From positions 25,932,482 through 25,996,481 of the forward strand of contig NC_030681.2 in assembly GCF_000004195.4 (NCBI RefSeq): a DNA stretch of 64,000 nucleotides. The letters are read 5' to 3'. Positions 46,565 through 58,364 of this stretch are shown here, piece after piece (within the stretch, counting starts at the first letter, position 1; every line of letters begins with the position of its first letter). A program made the position numbers and the translations under genes. The stretch is from Xenopus tropicalis. Lineage: Eukaryota > Chordata > Amphibia > Anura > Pipidae. The notes below the pieces were generated by a model. The model saw only the letters and a program-made list of their open reading frames with translations. It had not been told where the DNA came from and did not search any database.

Positions 46565-46855
46565 AAAAGTTGCGCCTTTTTCGTAGCGCTAAAACTTAAA
46601 AGGTGCGACGTTTCGCGCAAGTTTTAACGCTACGAAAAAATCGCAACTTTTTGCGCAAGTTTTAACGCTACGAAAAATCGCCAGATTTTGCGCAACTTTC
46701 GGAATGGCTACGAAAAACACGCGTTTTTTCGCACAAATCGTATTAGTAACGAAAAAGTTGCGAAAATTTTCCGAAAAAATCACAAAATACCGATCATTAC
46801 GAAAAAAACGCAATCGGACGCATTCGGCCCGTTCGTGGGTTAGTAAATGTGCCCC
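46565..46855. mobile_element. MITE family A right arm without satellite
   Basis: 46700-46855 (CCGATCATTACGAAAAAAAC, GCAATCGGACGCATTCGGCC, GTAAATGTGCCCC) matches the right arm of the 51658-53272 element. Instead of the 52-bp satellite it has a ~45-bp word repeated (GCGCAAGTTTTAACGCTACG) at 46615 and 46652. Confidence 0.75.
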
Positions 46856-48294
46856 TATGTATACATACAGGCAGGCTAATTGGGTTCTTATAAAACTGAC
46901 CCAACTGTGTGTGAATGTGATAGGGACCTTACGTTGTAAACCTCCCTGGGAAAGCGATTTATATGGAGAGAAAGTTACTGATTGGCTATGGGCAGGAATC
47001 CATTATGACGTTATAATTCTCAATATTCCCAGCTGGATAACTGGGATATTTAGGCCATGCCAACTGCACACAGGCCAAAGGTACTAATCTATGCTCCTTC
47101 AACCAACCTTCACCCATGTTTGCATTAGCCCCACCCATTGACTTTTCCCCCCTAAATACATTAGTATTAAAGAAAAACCTCTGTTCAGTCCTTGAGCAGG
47201 CTGGTCGCTATAAAAAGCATCTGGAGCAACACATCTGGCCTCCGGCCTTCAGCTGAACAGTCTCATCTAAAGTAATGCACTAGTAGTAGTGGATAACTAT
47301 TTTATGTATGAACATTTCTCTCTAGCATCTCTCCACAAAGAGGTTAGGGTAATTCATGATGACCCTGGGTGTAGGTGCTAAAGCACAAAGGGCTTAAAAA
47401 TCATGGACTTGATGCTCATTTCATAAATACTTGTTTCCAGGGTCATGCTGTGCTCTACATGTTGCTACCAATTAAAAATCCAGCAATAGGTGCAGGGCTC
47501 GGTACTGGGGGGCTTCTTTGCAGTGTGTTCTTGCTGGCAAACCTGAATGTGCATGTCTGAATGATGCCCAAGTAGATAGCTACATGCCTGCTCCCAGGCA
47601 GAGCGGTAATTATATGGAAAGCAATGGTCCTTGCATGTCCTGCACCTTTTTTTGAATTTTCCATTTTGCACCCTGCTGTGCAGTCAGTAAATGACCCCTG
47701 TATTTTCTGTGCTTAACACTTATTCCTCTAATCTTTTTATCTTCTGTCATATTGCTTAAAATAGATGAGAAAGATGTCAAAGGACCAGGATCCAGACATT
47801 TTGCAGACCTGCCAGCCTCTATTAAATTCTATTTCTCAGAATTACATTATGCTGTTCTGTGCATCACTTTCTCTTAAACTATTATCTCAATGGCCAGTGT
47901 ATAATATATACATTCTGTCTTGTGGAATATCATCCTGAATAATGAGGCTTATACTGAACCATCGTTCCTGGATATTCTGCTTGGGAAAATAAAGACAGCC
48001 ACAAATCACTCATATGTTTCAATTATCTTTTTCTTTTGGAATATGAGGTTGGGATCATTTACAAATGTACAAACATTTTCCCAATTTCTAAGGGTCAGTT
48101 ATGTGGAACACAAAAGAAAAGATTTCACGTGTCCTTAATATCATTTGGTTCTTGTTTGAACTTGTGAAAATTATACTTGTTTTTTTCCCAGAATTGTAGC
48201 AGTAATACAGAAATGTTTAGTTATTTTGTCATTGTTTATAAAACTAATGAATTAAACTGTGGTTTACAAATTTGTGGTATAAAAATATTTTGGC
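46856..48294. other. Intron with a possible SINE/L2-like fragment
   Basis: 46895-46960 (TGTGAATGTGATAGGGACCT, TACGTTGTAAACCTCCCTGG) resembles the GATTGTAAGCTCC..GGGGCAGGGACT segment common in vertebrate SINE/L2 tails. The rest is unassigned. The 127-codon frame at 46704-47087 is chance. Confidence 0.4.
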
Positions 48295-49287
48295 AAAATG
48301 AGGGAGACATTTTCGCATGGGTTATTTCTCGCACTAGTTTTACCGCATGCGTTAATTTCTGCGCTAAAAAGAATACGATCGCATGATTCACTATAACTTT
48401 TGTGCGCTAAATATCGCATTCGGCTATGCGAAAGTTAACACCTACTACAGGCAGGCGAAAAATTATACAAAAGTACAGTAAATGATTTTTTGCAATAAAA
48501 TATGGACTTACAGTGTTATTTATTCAAGTATGTGTTTCCCCTAGAGTGACGCAGCCGCCAGTTTGCAGCGAAATGTTCATTTTTAATACAGTAATTTTCT
48601 GCAAGTATTGGCGTGTATGGCTAACATGGCGTGCGTTCATTTGCGCGACTATTTCTATTTGGGTACAAGTGATGAAATGCTTCGCCAGGCATGGATTCGC
48701 AGCAAATTTTTGGACGTGCGTTGAATTTTTTTGCAGCGGATTTTTTCATGCGTTTCGCAAAACAATCCGCCAATGGCAAAACGCATGAAAAAATTTGCCA
48801 CGCAAAAATTCACCGCACATACAAAAATTTATACAAGCGTCAAAAAATAATAGTCACGGGCAACAATTTTTTTGCCCACACAACATTTTTGCCGTTTCGT
48901 GGATCTTTCGAAAGATTTGCTAATTTTTCACTAAAGATAACCAGAACACATTTGCTCTTCACTAGTGGCTACTATTTATAAGCATCTACTATTTATATGC
49001 TACCATTTATATGTGGCTAATATTTATATACACCATTTATATGCGGCGACAATTTTTATACACTATTTCTAAGCTACCATTCATATGTAATTTAGCACAT
49101 GTACCAGCAAATACCGCATTGAAATAGTCTTCGCGAGTTAAATAACGCATGTAATATCGCGCATAAAAAAGCGCGAGTATGCTTATAGTGAATCGTGCGA
49201 AAAATCGCCAAAATTAAGCCGCGGTAAAATTTTTAGCACACAATAAAAATAGCGCATGTTTTATCGCCCTTTAGTGAATCAGGCCCC
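48295..49287. mobile_element. Palindromic MITE family C, copy 2, with nested insert
   Basis: The right end is CCCTTTAGTGAATCAGGCCCC followed by TTA (written here as CCCTTTAGTGAATCAG / GCCCC). 49110-49190 (GAAATAGTCTTCGC, AGTATGCTTATAGTGAATC) is the reverse complement of 34500-34590. The centre (GTACAGTAAATG, CAATAAAATATGG) matches the first copy's core in reverse. Copy 2 is twice as long because of the insert at about 48640-48964 and an AT-rich CTACCATTTATATG repeat at 48965-49090. Confidence 0.65.
48640..48964. mobile_element. hAT-type element nested in family C MITE
   Basis: The right end is TTTGCTCTTCACTA, of the TAGTGATGAGC family. The interior is rich in GCAAATTTTT and TTTTGC words, with an internal palindrome around CATGCGTTTCGCAAAAC/AAAACGCATG. 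The left end is not clear. Confidence 0.5.
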
Positions 49288-51657
49288 TTATGTTTTTTAA
49301 CCCAAAATGTTGAAATAAGATTAAGGGTACAGGCACAAATAAATGATTGGATTTGTCCTGTATGTCACTGATAACAGATTTCCACATGACTGTCAAAGCA
49401 TTAGATATTTGTAGAATATTTGCTCGAAAAATCTATATTTACATCTCTTAACCGTACATGGGGTTCCTGTCGCCCAGTGACATGTCAGGATATGCTGCTT
49501 GTTGAACAAAGAAATAAAATTAGCTTTCAACTCGGTTGTCATGTTTGCCTAAGGTCTGTCTACTCTCTGACTTTGACAAAGCTCTTTGAGTAGGAGGGAA
49601 ACGCGTGTTTGGCATTTTATTGGGAAATGATTTTAGATGCAGAAATTATATCTACCAAGGGAATGTTCGACAGGTTTCTTAAGATGTATTAAACATGCCT
49701 AAGAATTGGTTAGTAATTCATTTGAGAGTTAAGGAGACACCAAGATATACACAGTTATGGTATTAAGCATCTCAAGGATTTGAATAATAGTCAGGTAGGG
49801 TCAGTGAATGTTTTCTTGTGGCCCTAGAACTAGTGATAATCGTTGATACACATCTCACCTGTTTACTTGTGCGGCTACATTTGTGGTAGTTCAATAAACT
49901 TTCCACTATTGATCATTTGTCCTAATAAATGTCAGTAGTGGTGCAGTGATGTAATGAAGTCTTTGATTATGATCTCTTTCTTTTTCATTTTTTACATATG
50001 AAAAAAACTTTATTATCCCAGGTGCAGAATATTAAGGCTCTCCTCAACAGTGATTTAGGGTGGGAGGCGCATTTCATCGGTTTGGTTCTGTGACTGTCTT
50101 CCCTGTGTTCTTCAAACTGTGACTGTCTTCCCTGTGTTCTTCAAAGGGTCAAATGATTGTGTAACTGCCAACCAACCTTTCATCAAATTTCTACATGGAA
50201 TGTAAGAAATAGTGGCCGTGTTTTGCTAAACTGCAGGCAAAACTTTTATCTGGTGAAATGAATGAAATGTTTCTTACATTCAACCCAATAAATTCTGCAG
50301 GGTTGTTGTGCAAAAAGGGGTTTTAATTTAAAAAACACCTGAGAACCTGACATTGAGGGCCCTCTCTCACAACATTTAGTTGTAGATAGAAAGAGGGACC
50401 CACTTTCGTACTCTGGCAGGACGGCCAACCCTGCTTATTCCCAAGTAAGGGTTGAAATGTTGGCTTCCAAGTTTAGATAATTGAGTTTGCTCACCAAGAA
50501 ATTTGAGGCACCCTTAAATGAAACTGTGAACCCCGGAGGTCTAAATCCAAGTTTTATTGCAAAAAAACAAGAAATATAGAAAAAATTCTGGAGGTTACAT
50601 ATTAGATGTGCATCAGATTCCATGGAAATGACAAATGTGGCAGCTGATGAAGTGCCTGTATAGTTTAGGAGAAAATTGTGCTCTGGATTTTGCTTTGCCA
50701 AGTAACTAGGACAATTTTAGCTACTTCAGTACTCAGAGGCTTTCAGGTTCTTAAATAAAGTTGGGAAAGGTCTGAAAGGTCCTTAGGAACTCTCTGTGAA
50801 AGGAAATAGTGACATTTCAGTGGAATATTATGAAAAATACATCTACAATAAATTGCTGGTGATTTGATTTTTAAAATGTAGATGCATCTCGAAATCCTGG
50901 TATAACTATATGCTTTAAAGAACGAGGACTATAAAGGGCAAATAGATATTTTTTTTTTCTAAAACATGTTTCATGGATTTCCTGTTAATTAAAACACAAT
51001 CTTCAAATGTATTGCATAAATAACATGTCATAATAGTAGGTCTGGTAACCCGTAACAACGAATGAGATGTATTTGCTAAACAGCAACCCAGTAAAGCTAA
51101 AATTCTGATTGGTCGCTTTTATTTACGAGAAGCTGAGCAGGCATTAATTACATTAAAGTAAAAAGGAGTGCACATAGGCAAATTATACTGCTTTGTTTTT
51201 TTATGCAGAGACTTTCTTTTTAAAGGGTTCCCCCCCCAAGGGGGGTCTTGCCTTACGATCACCCAGAAATTACAGAACATTTACACCTTTATGAGATCTC
51301 CTGCATGAAGTATATGTCATTTTAATATAACATATTTCTTCTTTAATGGTGATGTGCTCATAGCATCAAGTATGGTATATAGAGTAATGGCGTAAATCAA
51401 AGAAGCAGTACAAGGGAGGAGCCCCTGTGGTTTCACTGGCAAGAAAGCTGTTTTTTTGGGCCCTGCAATTACAGGTAGGAAGAGTGAGGGTCTACTAAAT
51501 TCATTAGTCAAAAAGGCAACAGTGGAAGTGCAGGCCAGTCTGGGACGCTATGTTTATATTTTTGTTGAGGTAATGGAAATGCTCTTGGCAAGGACAATAT
51601 TCCTATGTTTATGCAAAGACAATATTTCTTCCTACAATAGCGGATAGGCATGTCTAA
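49288..51657. other. Intron, mostly unassigned
   Basis: 49570-49625 has TTTGACAAAGCTC and GGAAACGCGTG, a copy of the GAAACGCGT module. 50087-50146 holds two copies of CTGTGACTGTCTTCCCTGTG. No gene recognised. Confidence 0.45.
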
Positions 51658-53272
51658 GGGGCACATTTACTAACCCACGAATCCGAATTGGAAAAATTCC
51701 GATTGGAAAACGAACATTTTGCGACTTTTTCGTATTTTTTGCGATTTTTTCGGCGCCTTTACGACCTTTCGGAAATTGTCGCGAGTTTTTCGTTACCAAT
51801 ACGATTTGCGCGAAAAAACGCGAGTTTTTCGTAGCCATTACGATGCGCTTGTATCTTGTCGCGACTTTTTCGTATTGAGCGCTCGTAAGCGGCGGGCGAA
51901 ACTTTCAGACTTAGCATGATTTTGGAAGCCTCCCATAGGACTCAATGGCACCCTGCAGCTCCAACCTGGCCCAAGAAAAGTCTCCCATAGGGCTCAATGG
52001 CACTCTGCAGCTCCAACCCGGCCCAAGGAAAGTCTCCCATAGGGCTCAATGGCACCCTGCAGCTCCAACCCGGCCCAAGGAAAGTCTCCCATAGGGCTCA
52101 ATGGCACTCTGCAGCTCCAACCCGGCCCAAGGAAAGTCTCCCATAGGGCTCAATGGCACTCTGCAGCTCCAACCTGGCCCAAGGAAAGTCTCCCATAGGG
52201 CTCAATGGCACTCTGCAGCTCCAACCTGGCCCAAGCAAAGTCTCCCATAGGGCTCAATGGCACTCTGCAGCTCCAACCCGGCCCAAGGAAAGTCTCCCAT
52301 AGGGCTCAATGGCACTCTGCAGCTCCAACCTGGCCCAAGCAAAGTCTCCCATAGGGCTCAATGGCACTCTGCAGCTCCAACCCGGCCCAAGGAAAGTCTC
52401 CCATAGGGCTCAATGGCACTCTGCAGCTCCAACCCGGCCCAAGGAAAGTCTCCCATAGGGCTCAATGGCACTCTGCAGCTCCAACCCGACCCAAGGAAAG
52501 TCTCCCATAGGGCTCAATGGCACTCTGCAGCTCCGACCCGGCCCAAGGAAAGTCTCCCATAGGACTCAATGGCACTCTGCAGCTCCGACCCGGCCCAAGG
52601 AAAGTCTCCCATAGGGCTCAATGGCACTCTGCAGCTTCAACCCGGCCCAAGGAAAGTCTCCCATAGGGCTCAATGGCACTCTGCAGCTCCAACCCGGCCC
52701 AAGGAAAGTCTCCCATAGGGCTCAATGGCACTCTGCAGCTCCAACCCGGCCCAAGGAAAGTCTCCCATAGGGCTCAATGGCACTCTGCAGCTCCAACCTG
52801 GCCCAAGGAAAGCCTCCCATAGGGCTCAATGGCACTCTGCAGCTCCAACCCGGCCCAAGGAAAGTCTCCCATAGGGCTCAATGGCACTCTGCAGCTCCAA
52901 CCTGGCCCAAGGAAAGCCTCCCATAGGGCTCAATGGCACTCTGCAGCTCCAACATGGCCCAAGGAAAGCCTCCCATAGGGCTCAATGGCACTCTGCAGCT
53001 CCAACCCGGCCCAAGGAAAGCCTCCCATAGGACTCAATGGCACCCTGCAGCTCCAACCTGGCCCAAGAAAAGTCACCATACTGAAGCTTGAATGAATCCG
53101 AATCTTTCGTACTCGGCGCGAAGACTACGGAAAAGTCGCCAGATTTTGCGCAACATTAGGAATGGCAACGAAAAAGTCGCGACAATTTTCCGAAAAATCG
53201 CCAAATACCGATCATTACGAAAAAGCGCAATCGGACGCATTCGGCCCGTTCGTGAGTAAGTAAATGTGCCCC
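51658..53272. mobile_element. MITE family A, copy 3, with 22-unit satellite and TAA duplication
   Basis: The inverted ends are GGGGCACATTTACTAACC and TAAGTAAATGTGCCCC, flanked by TAA at 51655-51657 and 53273-53275. The arms on both sides carry GCGACTTTTTCGTA and its complement. It is the most complete copy: 1615 bp, of which about 1150 bp is satellite. There is no coding capacity. Confidence 0.92.
51920..53074. repeat. 52-bp tandem satellite, 22 units
   Basis: ATGGCA recurs every 52 bp from 51945 to 53037. The first and last units share variants absent from most internal units (GGCACCCTGCAGC, GGCCCAAGAAAAGT). Confidence 0.96.
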
Positions 53273-53275
53273 TAA

Positions 53276-55922
53276 GAGTTGGCAATTCATGTTGTTTAAT
53301 GTTTTATAATGCTACACCTTACCTCCAGTAAAGTAGATGGGACCCAATAAATGGGAGGTTTATGGAGACATTTATATTGAAAGAAAACAGGTTATTATAA
53401 TAACTTAATTATAGTGGCTACAAAACGCTGAGAACATGGCTCCCCAGGCGGCTCTTCAGCATTAGGAATGGCAGGAGGTAGCAGCTAATTTGATGTTTTC
53501 TCTGTACATTTCTTTAACAAAAAGAACAGTTCTTCCTTTAATTGCATCCTCGTGTTGTTTGTCTGTGTTATAATTGTTGATTCCAGCAGCTTGTTAGTGA
53601 CAGTGTGGGAATGAGATGGTCAACAAAGACTAACAAGAATGCCAAATAAGCAAAATCTAAGTTTGGCTGAATCCGAGATGGCTTTCAGCTTTACAGTGTA
53701 ATAGGCACCTCCTCAGGGTGTTTATGTATAGCTATATATATAGCTGTGCAATGTTATCAGTTATTGACATGCAGTGTGCTGGGTGCAGTGCCCGAGGCTA
53801 CGCTACATATATCTGCATCTATCATTTAAACCTGTAACTGACAGTAGGTGTATACCATATACCATTATAACCACATTGCACAGGTTCAATCAGAAAATGC
53901 TGCTGGAACATGTCACGGACAAACTGCTGATATACATACATGGTGGAGATGCCTTCATCTTATATTGCACTGTTATGTGTCCTAAACTGTATTTGTGTTC
54001 CTTTACTACCCGTCTACCCTTTAGGAACATGAAGATATATCATTCCATGCCTTGCTACAGTTCAGAATTAATTAGGCTTGTAAAACCCCAGGCAACTACT
54101 GTATCTGTAGTCTATGGATGAATAAATGATGTTACAGACTTTTCATTAAATACAGCTCACCCACAAAATTGTGCAATGTACACTTATTGCATTGATTCTA
54201 AAGTCATTCAGAGAATAATTCTCATCTATCTGAATGGCAAGATGACAATGTATGTTTATGTGCACTAGATATTCAACTTCAAAGGGTGGACCCAATCAAA
54301 GATGAAGCCAAACAATATCTACTGTATGTTGCAGATCTTGTAGCCCATATTAACATTATGTATTACATAGTTACTCCTCTTCCAATAAGACAAGAATGCA
54401 GTGAGCCACAACATGCTCTTACCTGGTAGCCCAGGGGCACCTGAAACTTTGCTCCTAGTACATGTTCTCCAGAGGGTCCCTTGGTGGCTCCCTGGCCCTA
54501 CAGGCACCTTCTGCGGCATTTTACTTGATGTCATTTCATTTCTGAATCCAGGAAGAGCTTCAGAAATTGTTGTTGAAAGGCAGTAAATTGTGGTTTCACT
54601 GAAGCTCAAAGAATTTACCCTGATCTCAAACCTAAAAAGGACAGATGTGATTCCTTTTTCACTAAAACATGTGTTTCCCTGTAAAGGTCCAACACATGCA
54701 ATTTAGGGAATATTTTCCTGAATTACTGTGAGGCACAGGCTATGGTTTATGTTTGGTCTCTGCCATCAAGTGTTGTTTGAAACCTAATTTTAGACAGTTT
54801 GTGGTATATTTAAATCTATTACAAGGTAGTTTTTCTCCAAGGAGTACAGCATTATTCAATATCTCTTTAAGAAAGAAGTACAAGTCACTCTTGAGAGGTA
54901 TTGGCCGGCCATTATTTCTTGCCATGATAATTATCCGTAGTGGTTATAAAAGAAACTCAATTGATTTTGCAGTTGTAAACAACATTAACGCTATACTATA
55001 AAGTTTATGGAATGTAAGGAGTACTGCCCTTTGCTTTAAGTAATGCACTTGATATTTCTTTGATTTTTAAGGTGTGATGCCCATAAATAAGCAATGAATT
55101 GTGGGATTTAATAGCTATTGAAATGTGCATTATGTATAACAGTAGATTGCGCTATCATTTCTTAATTGCTCCCCCCTCCCATATTAACCCCTTTATTTGA
55201 TCCAAAATATTACAATAGTGTATAAATGAAGAGAGGTTGACAGGTTGAGCAATCAGGTTTTATTCAGGGTTTTACACAGTTTTAGGGTTATTGGTAATGT
55301 TATTATTATATCCGTAACCCTGTTTCCCTTTTCATTTAACCATCTAAGTTCTGTGATCCAGAATTTATGTCCCTGGCTTTAAAGTACCTTAGTGCCAGTT
55401 GTTAAAAACCTAAAATAACGTTTTAGTATTTTGCAATACATGCTTTTAAGTTGGTCTATATTTTTTTGTTTTTATGTTTTTAACTTTTTTGTTCTCCAGC
55501 CTCCTGTTTTGTATTTAAATTTCTGGCTGATAAGTTCACTGACCCTGGAGCCAAGCATGAATAAGAAAGAACCTGAATAGAATTATAAGCAAAGGGAGCA
55601 ATAATAATGAATATCTAGCCACTGAAACAATCAGCTTCCTGCTGGGGTCACTGAGCATAGCAACCAGGCCACATTTCCAGTTTAAAAAGTAAAGAAATAA
55701 AGGGGAAAATTGTATTAGACCAATTTATGTAGATAACTTCCACCCGCAACATTCTAAAATGTAGTCATCATGCAACCTTTGGTTAAATGGTCAGTGACCA
55801 CTATGTCTTGCTAGTATCTAAAAAATAAATAAATAATAATAATAAAAGGACCAAATAATAAATAAATAGAACATTCACATAAATAAGCAAAGAATTTAAC
55901 CAGGTCTGTTTCCAAATAAAGT
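53276..55922. other. Intron, unassigned
   Basis: No gene is supported. The 115-codon frame at 53774-54121 and 96-codon minus frame at 54319-54609 have no recognised similarity, no splice context and overlap each other's low-complexity neighbours. Confidence 0.5.
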
Positions 55923-56256
55923 TACAGGTATAGGACCTGTTATCCAGAATGCTTGGGACCAAGGGTATTCTGGTACTTCCGTCATTTGGATCTCCATACC
56001 TTAAGTCTACTAAAAAAAATCAATAAAACATTAATTAAACCCAACAGGATTGTTTTGCATCCAATAGTGATTATTTATATCATAGTTGGGGTTAATTAGT
56101 TTTATTAATTGTACTGTTTTATTATTACAGAGAAAAAGGAAATCAGTTTTACAAATCTGAATTATTTGATTAAAATGGAGTCTATGGGAGATGGGCTTTC
56201 CGTAATTTGGAGCTTTCTGGATAATGGGTTTCTGGATAAGGGATCCCATACCTGTA
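55923..56256 (-). mobile_element. MITE family B, single-unit copy
   Basis: Ends are TACAGGTATAGGACCTGTTA and AAGGGATCCCATACCTGTA. The body is in reverse (TTTGGATCTCCATACC ... GGAGTCTATGGGAGATGGGC) and has one diverged 113-bp unit, so this is an unexpanded form. Confidence 0.85.
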
Positions 56257-56678
56257 CTGACCTGACCCTTACAAAGCCGAATGGGGTTGTAGCATACTAG
56301 GACCCTATCAGTCAACACAAACATATAATTGCTTTACAGTCCATGATAATTAAGCTATAAATCAATTGGATAAATACAATATTAATAAATATATAAATAA
56401 ATAACTATACTCACTGAGGTTATATAGATGATTACAAACAGTAGAGTTTATGAAAATAAAATTACACAGTGGCTGTTCAACCTACTATATATATATATTA
56501 ATTCATAAATATTTACAAAAAATAATAAAAGGTCCTAAAATTGATTCGTTTGCACACATACAGTGTGTGAATGGAGATGTAGATATAGCTAACAATGTAT
56601 TATATAAAGCCAGAATAATTGAAAACCATCATGCAGGAGGATACAGCATCTATTGGTATTAGATTATTATGTGAAATG

Positions 56679-56956
56679 TTTGGGACCCGGGGGATCTTGC
56701 ACAGAATGTTTCTGTAATGGGAATCCCCATTCCTAAGTCTTCTGAATATCATTAAAAGATTAAATAAACCCAACAGGATTGTTATGCCACCAATATGAAT
56801 TCATGCAATTTATTTACCATCAAGTACAAGGTACTTTTTTATTATAGAGAAAAAGGAAATTTAAAAAATGTAATTTGTTTAAAATGGACTGTATGGACGG
56901 TGGCCTTCCAGTAGATCTTTGTGGATAACAGGTAGATGTGGGATCCCCTAGCTGTA
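56679..56956 (-). mobile_element. MITE family B, old single-unit copy
   Basis: TTGGGACCCGGGGGATC at one end and GTGGGATCCCCTAGCTGTA at the other. The middle has AACCCAACAGGATTGTTATG and ATCAAGTACAAGGTAC. It is more diverged than the neighbour at 55923. Confidence 0.65.
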
Positions 56957-57462
56957 ATGTAAATGGATCAAATGCCAAATAAGTCCTTTTCTCAAATGTG
57001 TTGGCAACTTTATCTGTTAGTAATGGAGCAATTATCAACAGAGGAGATCAAGGAGCACCCAAAGGGACCCAACTTGGTGGGTGCACAGACGGAATCACAG
57101 TTAATGATTTATATATGTTTTATTCATCCAGTTTATAGATTAAATATCTTGGGTCCAAAACCAATTATATGTTGGAATATAAATGAAACAAGAATATTCC
57201 TTATCAAAAAGCAGAGTATCAGAGGGGCTAGTGCCCTGTGCTGTGGATATATACCCTCTAGTGGCACATGTAAAAATATAAGCAGTCACCTTGGATAACA
57301 CAAGAGTTATTCTAATAGCGAGTAATTACCAGATCTTTTATATGCAATGGGATATGAGAACACAGCATTTTATTTAGAAAAACAGTGTCTCTTCACAGTG
57401 TGGTTTAATTATCATTTTACAATAAATGTACATGATAACTATGTTGTTTTCATTTTCTCTAG
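56957..57462. other. Intron, unassigned, to the third coding exon
   Basis: The 111-codon frame here (56963-57298) shows no recognised domain and is not in a splice context. It ends in a good polypyrimidine tract. Confidence 0.5.
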
Positions 57463-57516
57463 TTATACCAAGCTGAAACTGCAAGCGAATCCTGAAGGAC
57501 GAATCCCTGTTAAAAA
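57463..57516 (+). CDS. plcb1: plcb1 coding exon: start of EF-hand region
   Basis: This is a 54-nt exon whose first base completes the alanine codon left open by the previous exon. It reads YTKLKLQANPEGRIPVK and ends two bases into an asparagine codon. The acceptor is ttttctctag and the donor AA|gtgagt. The YTKLKLQ and GRIP(V/L)KN motifs are typical of beta-1 and beta-3 PLCs at the start of the EF-hand lobe. PLC EF hands mostly do not bind calcium and serve as a scaffold for the catalytic TIM barrel. Both junction phases agree with the neighbouring exons, which independently supports the gene model. The next intron is short for this gene, 2067 bp. Confidence 0.92.
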
Positions 57517-57705
57517 GTGAGTCGCACATCTCTTAATGTGAATGGAAGTATATTTGGGAATTAACTAAATCATCAGCATTTATTCATAATAAATGCTGAT
57601 GCAGATCTTTTGGCGAACACCTTCTTTTTTGTCCTGTTAAAAGGATTACAGCCCTTTAGTACTGGAGATTTGTGCATTCAAAATGACGCACAATATACTG
57701 TATAT

Positions 57706-57969
57706 TAGGGTTGCCACCTGTCCGATTTTGACCAGGACAGCCCGGTTTTCAGAAGGGCTACCTTGGTCAAAAACTCCTGCCCTGTTTCCCTAATTAGGAA
57801 AAGCAAGCAGGACTCAGTAACATTGGTTGATCGCTGCGGCATAGCCCCATGACGTCACGGCCCGCCTCCTCCCTGCTCTGCAATGTTACTGCCCCGCCTC
57901 CTCCCAGCTCCCCATGACGTCACCCCGCCCCCTGCCCGACTTTCTTAGCCAGCAGAGGTGGCAACCCTA
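57706..57969. mobile_element. hAT-type MITE with exact 8-bp duplication and two CRE octamers
   Basis: Ends are TAGGGTTGCCACC and GGTGGCAACCCTA, perfectly inverted. CTGTATAT is duplicated at 57698-57705 and 57970-57977. The GC-rich interior has two TGACGTCA palindromes (57850-57857, 57915-57922) and CCCCGCCC boxes. Confidence 0.88.
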
Positions 57970-57997
57970 CTGTATATATATTCTATATATATAATAT

Positions 57998-58364
57998 AGA
58001 AAATAAATGTCACACTATAGGGCTGATTATTGGTAATTGATTCAGCTTCACATTACATGGCAGCTCTGAAACCAGTGCAATTAGCATTAGAATGTTATAA
58101 CCAGCCCTGTATCATCACCTTATTTAACAGGTGCACCTTATTTTTTGCTTGATCATTTGCGGCGACCCCTAAGCTCAGCTTCTCAACAGCTGCTCAGAGC
58201 ACGTATTGCAGACACTTTACAAGATGGTGACCCCCCCATGACAAGTTTGCAGTACTGGATCATTGCTGCTATAGAGATGCTGAAACTTTAGGCTGGTATA
58301 ATACGTCCAGTATATAAAATATGGTATCTCTCTTTTAATTTTTAGGGTTTACTTTTCCTTTAAA
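57998..58364. mobile_element. T2-like TTAA MITE, left end degraded
   Basis: Contains ACCAGTGCAATTAGCATTAG, CCAGCCCTGTATCATCACC, CTCAACAGCTGCTCAGAGC and GGATCATTGCTGCTATAGAG, all recalled from an abundant Xenopus family. It ends GGGTTTACTTTTCCTTTAAA. Confidence 0.6.

Noticed and set aside
155..53074. Evenly spaced repeats that might suggest a CRISPR array
   Set aside because: Units are contiguous without unique spacers, sit inside MITEs, and the host is a vertebrate.
53774..54121. 115-codon + frame
   Set aside because: No motif, unfavourable composition and no splice or promoter context.
56963..57298. 111-codon frame just before the third exon
   Set aside because: It is not continuous with the exon, has in-frame stops before the acceptor and no known motif.
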